Shown here one piece after another: positions 17,542 to 25,941 of a stretch of 64,000 nt of DNA (the first letter of the stretch is position 1; every line of letters begins with the position of its first letter). The notes below the pieces were generated by a model. It saw nothing but the letters and a program-made list of their open reading frames with translations, searched no databases and was not told the DNA's origin. The DNA is from JABDMH01 sp965223165. GTDB lineage: Bacteria > Bacteroidota > Bacteroidia > Chitinophagales > Saprospiraceae. The stretch covers positions 1 through 64,000 of the forward strand of contig CBDCVQ010000018.1 of assembly GCA_965223165.1 (NCBI GenBank), given 5' to 3'. A program made the position numbers and the translations under genes.

Positions 17542-17670
17542 CATGTCTATCTTGACATATCGGCTTAGGATCTGACTACGTTCATGAAAAAACCTATAGG
17601 TAGCAATCTGCACAAAGAAGCTTAAAAACACCGAAATTGGCCGATACGTCAGATAGACTCACCGTTATAC
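17535..17670 (+). other. attC site, long form (type-I cassette copy 10)
   Basis: R'' is ACACAAC and R' is GTTATAC (17664). Confidence 0.88.
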
Positions 17671-18095
17671 CACACGGCTTTGACGGCCCTCCGAATTCTC
17701 CCCCGCTCATGACCAGCATCAAAGATCCTGCCTCCGAGGGCCTACCTAGCAGCGAATCCCTCGTGTTTCGGCAGCTTCTCCCCTTCCATCCACCTCCCAG
17801 ATGCAACGAATTGGTCAAGCACCCACACGACTTCGGGCCCCAGTTGCCAGCTCACCCCGCATAGGAGAAAACAAGCCTAACTTCCGGCACCAGATCGGAG
17901 CTCCAAACAGGGGAATTGTGTAAATTGCTGTTAGAACGTGTGGTCCGATCCCAGTACGGGCCGGCTTCGTTGCTCCGGCGAACTATACAGATGGAGTAAC
18001 CAAACCTCAGAGCCATCGAATCCACCACGCTAGCATGGAATCGATCAAGGCTCTCGGTAAAAAGCTTCCGGTAAGGAATGGATCGCAGGTATAAC
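17664..18095 (+). repeat. type-II non-coding cassette body, copy 2
   Basis: Apparently identical to copy 1 at 15038 along its full length, indicating a recent duplication of the cassette. Confidence 0.62.
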
Positions 18096-18158
18096 CCAGT
18101 GCAAGGCAGTATGCCGCCCCCTTCGGGGCGTCACACCGCTTGCACGTGACCGTTATCC
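18089..18158 (+). other. attC site (type-II cassette copy 2)
   Basis: R'' is GTATAAC, the body is the same as at 15463, and R' is GTTATCC (18152). Confidence 0.9.
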
Positions 18159-18173
18159 TTAATTGATTTTTAA

Positions 18174-19016
18174 ATGGAAATTTTAAACTCGACTTCACTT
18201 TTAAATGCATATTTTATCTTCGAATCACTCGAAGATGACAAGACTACAATAAAGATTGGAAAACTTATTAATGAGCATGTTGATGGAAAAAGTTCCTTTC
18301 TTTATTATAATAAAATAAGAAATCGTGAGTATTTAATTAGTGGACTTAGAAAAATTAGCGATGCTGAAAACATTTATCCATTAATACATATTGCGGCCCA
18401 TGGAAAAGAAGACGGAACAGGAGTTAGACTCTTGGAAGATACAATCGAATGGGACGAATTGACTAAAGAGATCTATGAAATAAATGTCAGAGCAAAAAAT
18501 AATGTAATCTTAGTCATGGCTCTTTGTAAAGGCGCTAGAATTATGGGTTCATTTTATAAGGCCCAGCGAGCACCTTTCTATACATTAATGGGACCTGTGG
18601 ACAATATAAACTGGAATGTTCTTGATGACCGATTATATAAATTCTATGAAATATTATTAAAGTCAAAGTCGCTACATGATTCATTAAGAGAACTTAAAGA
18701 ATATCATGGAGGCACACTACCATTTTATTATTTCAACTGTGTAGGTGGCTACCAAAAAATAATCCAACAAACGAAACAAAAGCTTGAGTCTGGGCAAAGT
18801 CGTCATGAAATGTTAGAATCCTACAAGAGGCAAACTGGTAAAAAGGCAGACTATGATGTCAAATCAGGGTTCATGTACAAAGAGCAACAGGAACCATATT
18901 TAGAACAAGCTTTGAAAATTCACAAGGACCATTGGTTTATGATAGATCTGTATCCTGAGAACAAGATGAGATTTGAAAACCTTGATACGAAATTAACTAA
19001 GGATAACATGCGGTGA
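18174..19016 (+). CDS. CHAT/caspase-like cysteine peptidase domain protein
   Basis: 280 residues, soluble. The layout fits a CHAT-type caspase fold. A strand ending in the catalytic His is at about residue 74 (PLIHIAAHGKEDG), followed about 43 residues later by the catalytic Cys (VILVMALCKGA, about residue 117). Strand/loop elements (APFYTLMGP) and a helical C-terminus follow. CHAT peptidases in bacteria often act in abortive infection or regulated killing, usually with a sensor or substrate partner. None is in this cassette. The last codons lie in attC (GGATAAC at 19001). Confidence 0.72.
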   Translation: MEILNSTSLLNAYFIFESLEDDKTTIKIGKLINEHVDGKSSFLYYNKIRNREYLISGLRKISDAENIYPLIHIAAHGKEDGTGVRLLEDTIEWDELTKEIYEINVRAKNNVILVMALCKGARIMGSFYKAQRAPFYTLMGPVDNINWNVLDDRLYKFYEILLKSKSLHDSLRELKEYHGGTLPFYYFNCVGGYQKIIQQTKQKLESGQSRHEMLESYKRQTGKKADYDVKSGFMYKEQQEPYLEQALKIHKDHWFMIDLYPENKMRFENLDTKLTKDNMR

Positions 19017-19069
19017 GGATGGAAGACTCGCTATCGCATCGTCCTCCACCTACCGCTGAGACGTTATAC
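19001..19069 (+). other. attC site
   Basis: R'' GGATAAC (19001) pairs with GTTATCC (18152). The arms TGCGGTGAGGATGG and CCTACCGC pair around GATGCGATAGC. R' is GTTATAC (19063). The left box is inside the CHAT gene. Confidence 0.88.
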
Positions 19070-19495
19070 CACACGTCTTTGACGGCCCTCCGAATGCTCC
19101 CCCGCTCATGACCAGCATCAAAGATCCTGCCTCCGACAGTCTACCTAGCTGCGAATCCATCGCATTCCACAAGCTTCTCCCCTTCCATCAACTCCCAGAT
19201 GCAACAAAATTGGGTCAAGAACCCCCACGACTATGCTCCCTAGTTGCCAGCTCCACCCGCATAGGAGGAAACAAGCCTAACTTCCGGCACAAGATCGATG
19301 CCCCAAACAGGGGAATTGTGTAAATTGCTGTTAGAACGTGTGGTCCGATCCCAGTACGGGCCGGCTGCGTTGCACCGGCGAACTATACAGATGGAGTAAC
19401 CAAACCTCAGAGCCATCGAATTCTCCACGCTAGCTGGAATCGATCAAGGCTCTCGGTAAAAAAGCTTCCGGTAAGGAATGGATCGCAGGTATAAC
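19063..19495 (+). repeat. type-II non-coding cassette body, copy 3
   Basis: About 95% like copies 1 and 2, with single-base indels (GCAACAAAATTGGG, AAAAAAGCTTCC) and scattered substitutions, mostly in the first half. The 3' half after AGGGGAATTGTG is the most conserved part. Confidence 0.6.
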
Positions 19496-19558
19496 CCAGT
19501 GCAAGGCAGTATGCCGCGCCCTTCGGGGCGTCACACCGCTTGCACATGACCGTTAAGC
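19489..19558 (+). other. attC site (type-II cassette copy 3)
   Basis: R'' is GTATAAC and R' is GTTAAGC (19552); the body is near-identical to 15463. Confidence 0.9.
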
Positions 19559-19561
19559 ATC

Positions 19562-20995
19562 ATGAAAATGAATATAAGGATGAAAACAACATTCATAATA
19601 ACTGTTGTACTAAGTACAATAATGGCTTGCAGCAAGAAGAACAAAATTGAAATTTCTATTATTCCTGAAATTGACGAAAGAGTTGAGCTAATGAGTATTC
19701 TTTCCAGGATAGCGGATTACGAGGAATATAGTGACTCAACGTACATTGACTATGTAACTCAAATAGAAGACTATTTCGGAACGTTTACTGATTCAAAGGC
19801 AGTACTAACTCTAAGGAGTCTCAGAGATTCAACGAACCTTGCTTATGACGGCATAATGAAAATGGCAGTGAATTTAGATATTCGTAAAAATGAATTACAG
19901 CCAATTGAGAACATATCTGACTTGGATGATAGATGGCCTTCAGAAGTGGCGGAGCGTTTTTACAAAGAACTCAATGATTTCTACAAAAGCTCCCAGTTCC
20001 ATAAATGGTTTTCCTCAAATAATGATATGTATCGAGACATTCTTTCAAAAGCCAATGAGATCGCAGAAGTCAATAAAAGTTGGTTCAATGATTTCTTTGG
20101 ATATAAAAATCCTCAAAAATTTAGGCTAGTTCTTGGACTTGGAAACGGATATGGTAATTATGGGCCATCAAGTACGAACAATGACAATACAACTATTTAC
20201 GCAATAATAGGGATAGGAGATGTTGACGAAACTGGAGTGCCCATGTTCTACAAAGACGAAATATTGCCTACCGTAATACATGAATTTCTTCACTCATACA
20301 TTAATCCATTTACAAGATTAAACGGTCCCAAACTAATTCCAAGTGGAGAGGTTATTTATAAAGCTACTACCACTGAGATGAATAAACTGGCATATGGAGA
20401 TGGAGAAACAGTCATAAATGAATCATTAGTCAGAGCATGTGTAATCCATTATATGATTGACAATGGCACCTCAAAAGATGAAGTAGTTTTTGAGAAAATA
20501 TATAATAAGAAAATTGGCTTCTATTGGATTGACGAATTAACAAATAGTCTGAGTAGTTACAAACTAAATAGAACGAACTATTCAACTTTTTCAGATTACA
20601 CAAGTAATGTAGCAAAGTTCTTTGAAACTATCGCCAGTAAATCCTCTTCGCTGAAAAACGAATTTGAGAATAACCGTGCAATAGTAATTCAAACACATCC
20701 TCCTTTAAATGGATACGTGAAACATGAGACGAATGAAATTTCCTTCACACTAAATCAAGCTCTCCTACAAAATTACTACGGTTTTGGACCAGTGTATAAA
20801 CAGGAGGAACTATATCCAGAATATAGTGATGATGATGATAACTTTAATTACAGCAATGGAAACAAGACATTAACTATAAAGAATGTAACACTCAAACCAA
20901 ATAGCACATATAGAATCAAACTAATTGGAAAAATGACATGCACACAAGAGGGAAATACGAGTAAAAACTATGAATTGGTATTTAGAACTAAATGA
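19562..20995 (+). CDS. DUF4932-like zinc metallopeptidase lipoprotein
   Basis: 477 residues. The signal peptide ends in a lipobox (IMACSKK, Cys about 22). The zincin motif is HEFLHSY at about residue 240 (TVIHEFLHSYINP). A probable third ligand or acidic region follows (TVINESLVRACVIHY). A C-terminal beta-rich domain (about 380-477) resembles a Big-like module (THPPLNGYVKHETNEISFTL). The same peptidase type without the C-terminal module is at 46613. The gene starts only 8 bases after the R' box GTTAAGC, so its ribosome-binding region lies within the attC. Confidence 0.75.
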   Translation: MKMNIRMKTTFIITVVLSTIMACSKKNKIEISIIPEIDERVELMSILSRIADYEEYSDSTYIDYVTQIEDYFGTFTDSKAVLTLRSLRDSTNLAYDGIMKMAVNLDIRKNELQPIENISDLDDRWPSEVAERFYKELNDFYKSSQFHKWFSSNNDMYRDILSKANEIAEVNKSWFNDFFGYKNPQKFRLVLGLGNGYGNYGPSSTNNDNTTIYAIIGIGDVDETGVPMFYKDEILPTVIHEFLHSYINPFTRLNGPKLIPSGEVIYKATTTEMNKLAYGDGETVINESLVRACVIHYMIDNGTSKDEVVFEKIYNKKIGFYWIDELTNSLSSYKLNRTNYSTFSDYTSNVAKFFETIASKSSSLKNEFENNRAIVIQTHPPLNGYVKHETNEISFTLNQALLQNYYGFGPVYKQEELYPEYSDDDDNFNYSNGNKTLTIKNVTLKPNSTYRIKLIGKMTCTQEGNTSKNYELVFRTK

Positions 20996-21003
20996 GTCAC
21001 GAT

Positions 21004-21076
21004 GCTTAACAAGGTGCGATCACTGCATATCTACTCGTTCCTCGCAGAGACGCAGGATGCACCCGATCCGTTAGGC
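21004..21076 (+). other. attC site
   Basis: R'' GCTTAAC pairs with GTTAAGC (19552). The arms GGTGCGATCACTGC and GCAGGATGCACC pair. R' is GTTAGGC (21070). Confidence 0.9.
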
Positions 21077-21101
21077 ACAAGCATGAAATCAAAATTGCAA
21101 A

Positions 21102-21535
21102 GTGACAATCCAGGTTTACAATAGGCTCGAAGGGACAACATCTCTACTTGAGGTTGAACGGGTGGCTGAGCATAAATTTAGGATGGCTGAAAACGACTTG
21201 GTCAACCCCGCGCTCTGACCTTCGGTACCGAATTCCAAACAGCGATCAACAAACAGGGGCAACATGAAGTCATCAAAATAACACGTCAATCGGAATTTGA
21301 TACTAGGCGATTTTCACTGAATGCGAACTACAAGGAATCTGACTACAGAGCACTGGGAGACGAACTGGTAAGGAGAGGTGGATTCTGGCAGGTAGATTTC
21401 GAAAGCATTGCAACGATAAATTTGCCGCCAAACTTTGAATTTGACATCGATCAAGTACTACAGGACCTTGGGTTAGATCTCACAGAAATCACCGAAGAGA
21501 CTCCAATCGGTAACACGAACCGAAATCGCACGTGA
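21102..21535 (+). pseudogene. frameshifted gene upstream of RadC copy 2
   Basis: Two reading frames join into one plausible protein. The first (from GTG 21102: VTIQVYNRLEGTTSLLEVER, through MAENDLVNPAL) stops at 21216. The second continues without a gap in sense (TFGTEFQTAINKQGQHEVIK, then GGFWQVDFESIATINLPPNF) to a stop at 21533. A one-base change near 21208-21216 explains the break. The family is not recognised. It takes the place held by the 98-residue gene in the other two RadC cassettes. Confidence 0.5.
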
Positions 21536-21552
21536 AATACTAACTTTACTAG

Positions 21553-22185
21553 ATGGACGTCAAACTCACAGAAGCGGAAAAGATCAAGATCCTCAACTCG
21601 GACGACCTGTATGGGATCATGCAACGAATCCTGCTTCGAGAGAATAAGATAGATCAGGACCGTGAACACTTCTGGGTGGTAGGACTAGCCAACAACAACC
21701 GAGTGCTATTCATCGAACTCATCAGCCTAGGAACCGTGAACCAAACTCTCGCCGAACCAATGGAAGTGTTTAGCCTCGCATTGCAGAAGAGAGCCGTGAA
21801 GATCATCCTCTGTCATAACCACCCAAGTGGTGAACTGAAGCCATCATCTAAGGACAAGGACATCACAGATCGACTCATACAGGTCGGTATCATTGTAAAC
21901 ACCGAAGTCATCGACCACTTGATCATCTCTGACAAGAGTTATCTGAGTTTCGCAGATGTCGGTCTGCTGGAAATTCTGAAGCAGAGCACCAAATATGTGC
22001 CACCATATGTTTTAGCTGAGCGAATGAAGAAGGAGGCTGCTGAACTGGCCAAGCAGAAGACCACTATTGAAATCGCGAAACAGTTCAAACGGAATGGAAT
22101 AGATGATCAGACGATTGCCAATTCGACAGGACTGTCAATTGAAGAAGTTAAAAAGCTAAGAGTTCGGCGAAAGAACTCCAACTGA
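21553..22185 (+). CDS. RadC-like JAB/MPN-domain protein, copy 2
   Basis: 210 residues, about 98% identical to copies 1 and 3 (differences include SSKDKD for STKDKD and RMKKEAAEL for RLKKEATEL). The HNHPSG metal-binding motif and the C-terminal HTH-like tail are intact. Substitutions are more frequent in the first 120 bases than later, so the 3' part and its attC may have been homogenised with the other copies. The start lies 17 bases after the broken upstream gene. Confidence 0.85.
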   Translation: MDVKLTEAEKIKILNSDDLYGIMQRILLRENKIDQDREHFWVVGLANNNRVLFIELISLGTVNQTLAEPMEVFSLALQKRAVKIILCHNHPSGELKPSSKDKDITDRLIQVGIIVNTEVIDHLIISDKSYLSFADVGLLEILKQSTKYVPPYVLAERMKKEAAELAKQKTTIEIAKQFKRNGIDDQTIANSTGLSIEEVKKLRVRRKNSN

Positions 22186-22262
22186 CAATCTCACTCGGCT
22201 AAGACCCATAACCATGAGGCATTCAAGCCAATCCGCAAAATCGACTAATAAGGGAAGCCTGT

Positions 22263-22334
22263 GCCTAACCGTGCATATGACGACAGCCATGCCCGCGCAG
22301 CGGGCAGGCCGATCGCATATGCTCACCGTTAGGC
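22263..22334 (+). other. attC site (RadC cassette 2)
   Basis: R'' is GCCTAAC, the body is identical to 10762, and R' is GTTAGGC (22328). Confidence 0.92.
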
Positions 22335-22369
22335 ACAAGCAAGGGCAAATGAACAGATCAAAATGACGA

Positions 22370-22666
22370 ATGAACTATCGCAAGACTTATAATTCCCTCT
22401 CGGTATGGAGCGACTACTGCGCTGGACATCAAGATTTAATCAAACGACTGAGTCTTCCTCCATGGGTCTTCGAAAAAGAGTCCAATTTTCGGGAATTCGC
22501 GTCGAAGGGGAAGACCAGTAGGGACAGCACATCCACATTAGATTTTGATCAACTAGGAGACAAGGTGTTTTGGGAACTCTTTGCATTTATAACCAACTAC
22601 TTTGATTATGATGCCAGCCTATTCCAAGAATTTGAAAATGCCAGGAAAAGGAGATATACCGAGTAG
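22370..22666 (+). CDS. hypothetical protein upstream of RadC-like gene, copy 2
   Basis: Encodes the same 98 residues as the gene at 9654. The whole cassette from GTTAGGC (22328) to its attC (23478) appears identical to 9612-10833, marking a recent duplication 12.7 kb away. Family unrecognised. Confidence 0.6.
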   Translation: MNYRKTYNSLSVWSDYCAGHQDLIKRLSLPPWVFEKESNFREFASKGKTSRDSTSTLDFDQLGDKVFWELFAFITNYFDYDASLFQEFENARKRRYTE

Positions 22667-22767
22667 GATATACAACCATGAATCATCGTTCCGCGCCCAG
22701 GGATTGGACAGGTTGGCTTGCCTGTCACCTGACTTCAACGATCACGCCGAAATACTAACTTTGCTCA

Positions 22768-23400
22768 ATGGACGTCAAACTCACTGAAGCGGAAAAGATT
22801 AAGATCCTGAACTCCGATGATCTCTATGGGATCATGCAGCGAATCTTGCTGAGGGAGAACAAGATAGATCAAGACCGTGAACACTTCTGGGTCGTAGGAC
22901 TCGCCAATAACAACCGAGTACTATTTATCGAACTCATCAGCCTAGGAACCGTGAACCAAACGCTCGCCGAACCAATGGAAGTGTTTAGCCTCGCATTGCA
23001 GAAGAGAGCAGTGAAGATCATCCTCTGTCATAACCACCCAAGTGGTGAACTGAAGCCATCAACTAAGGACAAGGACATCACAGATCGACTAATACAGGTC
23101 GGCATCATTGTAAACACCGAAGTCATCGACCACTTGATCATCTCTGACAAGAGTTATCTGAGTTTCGCTGATGTCGGTCTGCTGGAAATTCTGAAGCAAA
23201 GCACCAAATATGTGCCACCATATGTTTTAGCTGAGCGACTGAAGAAGGAGGCTACTGAACTGGCCAAACAGAAGACCACTATTGAAATCGCGAAACAGTT
23301 CAAACGGAATGGAATAGATGATCAGACGATTGCCAATTCGACAGGACTGTCAATTGAAGAAGTGAAAAAGCTAAGAGTTCGGCGAAAGAACTCCAACTGA
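22768..23400 (+). CDS. RadC-like JAB/MPN-domain protein, copy 3
   Basis: 210 residues, the same protein as copy 1 at 10052, with HNHPSG and the C-terminal HTH-like tail. It is directly downstream of cassette copy 2, so two RadC cassettes stand in tandem here. Confidence 0.85.
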   Translation: MDVKLTEAEKIKILNSDDLYGIMQRILLRENKIDQDREHFWVVGLANNNRVLFIELISLGTVNQTLAEPMEVFSLALQKRAVKIILCHNHPSGELKPSTKDKDITDRLIQVGIIVNTEVIDHLIISDKSYLSFADVGLLEILKQSTKYVPPYVLAERLKKEATELAKQKTTIEIAKQFKRNGIDDQTIANSTGLSIEEVKKLRVRRKNSN

Positions 23401-23477
23401 CAATCTCACTCGACTAAGACCCATAAACATGAGGCATTCAAGCCAATCCGCAAAATCGACTAATAAGGGAAGCCTGT

Positions 23478-23549
23478 GCCTAACCGTGCATATGACGACA
23501 GCCATGCCCGCGCAGCGGGCAGGCCGATCGCATATGCTCACCGTTGTCG
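23478..23549 (+). other. attC site (RadC cassette 3)
   Basis: R'' is GCCTAAC, the body is identical to 10762, and R' is GTTGTCG (23543). Confidence 0.92.
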
Positions 23550-23574
23550 GTCATTAGTTACATAAGACGAAGAA

Positions 23575-23659
23575 ATGAAGCTGTACGGAATTGGAGGACT
23601 GGGAACTGATCAAAGAGTCTTCAGCAGACTAACTCTCAACTGTGAACTGAATCCCCTGG
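23575..23659 (+). pseudogene. 5' fragment of an alpha/beta-hydrolase gene, cut by IS66
   Basis: An ATG at 23575 opens a protein beginning MKLYGIGGLGTDQRVFSRL, the typical first strand and oxyanion loop of a small Bacteroidota alpha/beta hydrolase. The frame runs into the IS66 terminus at 23660. The sequence right of the IS does not continue this protein, and the cassette's own attC (expected R'' CGACAAC) is missing. The rest was therefore lost, probably by an IS66-associated deletion. Confidence 0.6.
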
Positions 23660-23721
23660 GTAAGCGTCCGGCCGTCAGGGTCTCATTGGATGGGATGATA
23701 GCCGAAGCCCAAGGTTGGCGG

Positions 23722-25206
23722 CTACTGAAAGTTGAAGTTCTTATCGGGAATGAGTTGATGGATTTTATTGATGGGATGGTGGTCGACCCGCTTAATGATT
23801 TGCTGAATGACCATTTGAGGATCGTGTCCATGTTGTAAGCTGGTGGCAATAATGGAGTATATTATGGCAGCGACTTTGGCGGCCTGATGAGAGCCACAGA
23901 ACAGATAATTCTTTCGGCCCAGTGCCAAGGGGCGGATTTTATTCTCCAGCAGATTAGTATCTAGCTTGAGGGCGCCATCACCTAAAAACCGGGTTAAGGG
24001 GATCCATCTTTTCAATGTATAGCTAAGTGCAGTTTGAAAAGGATCCGAGTAGCCACCGCTGAAGTAATTTGATTTACAGTAGTTGTATATTTTTCGCAGG
24101 ATTGGCTTAGTGTAGCGTTTCCGATAACATTTAATTTGAAATGCTGTATAGTTTCTTTGGGTCATTATTTTTTCGATATGATATACCTTAGACAGCAGAT
24201 CCAGCACCACACTAGTCCGAGTATTGTCAAAATCCTTTGCCTTGACAAAATACCTGCGGGCATGCACCCAGCAGTTCATCAGGGTGATTGCATTACCCAC
24301 TTGTAGCGCTTCATAGCTGACGTTGCCGTCTACTTGCAGATGCCCCTTAAAGGGTTGCAGGGTCCGGACAATATTAACCTTGTGCTTGGTTTGGATATAG
24401 TCAAATACGATCAAGCCCTGCTCAATGGCATGCATAGCCAACATACAACCCTTCAGGGTGCTGCCGGGCTTGTCTTTGGTGAGCACCGGTATGCTGGACT
24501 CGTCGGCCATCAGGTAATTACTCTGGAGTGCATTTTTCAGCATCGCTTTATGGACTATTTCCAATTTGCGGCCCATACGCATCACCATGTCTGACAGTGT
24601 GGATCTGGCTAATTTGACACCGGCTTGCTCAAATATCTTGACCTGACGGTGTAGCGGAAGATGATGCTGATACTTATTGGTGACAATATGTGCTGCCAAG
24701 CAAGGTGCTATGTTACATTTGGGAAGTGGATCATCATATGGGGCTATGTGCATGTTTCCTTGGCTATCTACGTACTTGGGACGTTCGATGCGATGGACCA
24801 CAAACTTGGAGGGTATGAACTTCAGCTTCTCATGCACCACCACTTCTAGCAGTTGCATATCGCTGGTATCTACTTGTGGTTCGAGTCGGGTGGTTTGTCT
24901 TGGCAGGTCCTTGGGCAGAGGCTGGCGACGATTGGCTTTTCGGGTCTTGGGCTTATCTGCCTTGACGGGTGTTTGCTGTTTTTGTTCTTCTCCGGGTCGG
25001 TATATCTCGCCGAATATATTGATTTGATCTGGAGGGGCTTGTTGGGGTTTATTGTTCTTCTCCGAGCGATGACCCATAATGGCCTGTTCCAGCTTAGAGA
25101 GCTGCCGCTCAAGCATGGCGATACGCTTGTCTCTAGCCTCAATTTCTCGATCTCTCCTCAAGATCTCCTGACCCAATTCCTCCTTGCTATATTCCTCTAT
25201 TGACAC
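23722..25206 (-). CDS. tnpC: IS66 transposase TnpC
   Basis: 494 residues. An N-terminal coiled coil (EILRRDREIEARDKRIAMLE) and a proline-rich linker are followed by a zinc-binding-like region and the DDE catalytic core. Visible catalytic-site segments are ADESSIPVL, QVDGNVSYEA and CWVHARRYF, with the C-terminal DTNLLENKIRPLALGRKNYL block typical of IS66. The sequence is intact and full length for the family. Confidence 0.93.
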   Translation of the reverse strand: MSIEEYSKEELGQEILRRDREIEARDKRIAMLERQLSKLEQAIMGHRSEKNNKPQQAPPDQINIFGEIYRPGEEQKQQTPVKADKPKTRKANRRQPLPKDLPRQTTRLEPQVDTSDMQLLEVVVHEKLKFIPSKFVVHRIERPKYVDSQGNMHIAPYDDPLPKCNIAPCLAAHIVTNKYQHHLPLHRQVKIFEQAGVKLARSTLSDMVMRMGRKLEIVHKAMLKNALQSNYLMADESSIPVLTKDKPGSTLKGCMLAMHAIEQGLIVFDYIQTKHKVNIVRTLQPFKGHLQVDGNVSYEALQVGNAITLMNCWVHARRYFVKAKDFDNTRTSVVLDLLSKVYHIEKIMTQRNYTAFQIKCYRKRYTKPILRKIYNYCKSNYFSGGYSDPFQTALSYTLKRWIPLTRFLGDGALKLDTNLLENKIRPLALGRKNYLFCGSHQAAKVAAIIYSIIATSLQHGHDPQMVIQQIIKRVDHHPINKIHQLIPDKNFNFQ

Positions 25207-25256
25207 ACATTAAATTAATAAATATGCGTGACATTACGGAACATTTTAGGCCAAAA

Positions 25257-25607
25257 TTATGCCCTATTTTTTGCCCTTCCAAGTCTTTTGCGCTGACGAA
25301 TACTATCGATCTTGATACCCTCCAATATCAACATCAGCAGCGTCACCGTTAGCTCTTTACCCTCCAGTTGGGGGAATTCGAAGGTCCCCCGATCCAGCCG
25401 CTTCTGATAGATCACAAATCCACTCCTATCCCAAATAAGAATCTTGAGCATCAACTGCCGGCGATTGATAAATACAAATCCATCCCCACTGCGAACATTC
25501 CACTTATGGTGCGCATTCACAAGGCCCGCTAAGCCATTGTAACTCTTGCGCATGTCCGTTGGCGTTTGACACAAATAGTAGCGACGCCCATCAGATAGAC
25601 TCAGCAC
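25257..25607 (-). CDS. tnpB: IS66 accessory protein TnpB
   Basis: 116 residues with the family signature (CQTPTDMRKSYNGLAGLV, FVFINRRQLMLKILIWDRSG, RLDRGTFEFPQ). It is required with TnpA for IS66 transposition; the exact role is unknown. It overlaps tnpA by 17 bases and lies 50 bases before tnpC. Confidence 0.92.
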   Translation of the reverse strand: MLSLSDGRRYYLCQTPTDMRKSYNGLAGLVNAHHKWNVRSGDGFVFINRRQLMLKILIWDRSGFVIYQKRLDRGTFEFPQLEGKELTVTLLMLILEGIKIDSIRQRKRLGRAKNRA

Positions 25608-25890
25608 CGACTAGCTTTCTTATCTGACCCATATCAATATCTCCCCGAATCAATATGCGACCATCGCCCAAATAGATCTCCATCTCCGTTCGTGAAATCT
25701 CGTGCCCCTCTTTCAATTCTATGAAACTAATCTCTTCCCTCTGTTCCGAGCGATACTTGCGCAACCAGTACCAAAAGGTACCCTGACTCATGCCTGTGTC
25801 CATACATACCTCCGCCCGGCTAGCTTCTTTTCCCTCATATCGCTCCAGCAGTGGATAAATCAATTCCTTGCTATATTTCATATACATCAA
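25591..25890 (-). CDS. tnpA: IS66 accessory protein TnpA
   Basis: 99 residues. A helix-turn-helix region (LLERYEGKEASRAEVCMDTG, then GTFWYWLRKY) precedes a beta-rich end (FIELKEGHEISRTEMEIYLG). First gene of the IS66 operon, oriented leftward. Confidence 0.88.
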   Translation of the reverse strand: MMYMKYSKELIYPLLERYEGKEASRAEVCMDTGMSQGTFWYWLRKYRSEQREEISFIELKEGHEISRTEMEIYLGDGRILIRGDIDMGQIRKLVGAESI

Positions 25891-25941
25891 AGATCCGCAC
25901 CGCGGCTCAGATTACAAATACCCTCTTCCCCGGACGCTTAC

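Larger units (their letters stand above)
23660..25941 (-). mobile_element. IS66-family insertion sequence
   Basis: Terminal inverted repeats GTAAGCGTCCGG (23660) and CCGGACGCTTAC (ends 25941) bound three genes read leftward: tnpA, tnpB, tnpC. The 8 bases outside each end (TCCCCTGG and CTAGAAGA) differ, so the usual 8-bp target duplication is absent. This points to a deletion or recombination next to the element. Confidence 0.92.

Noticed and set aside
3486..17575. Repeated 60-136-codon open frames on both strands of the type-I cassettes
   Set aside because: They shift or end at small indels between copies, overlap each other on opposite strands and run into attC arms. They are shadows of a non-coding repeat.
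3565..17670. CRISPR-like or tandem-repeat array
   Set aside because: The repeat unit is about 360 bp, contains attC sites, and has no short repeat-spacer pattern and no cas genes nearby.
15011..17864. 75-codon open frames across the type-II copies
   Set aside because: Copy 3 has single-base indels that break them, and the decayed copies keep hairpins rather than codons.
15038..19558. Type-II element as a group II intron or IIC-attC intron
   Set aside because: No domain V hairpin, no GTGYG start and no reverse transcriptase gene. It also carries its own attC, whereas such introns insert into one.
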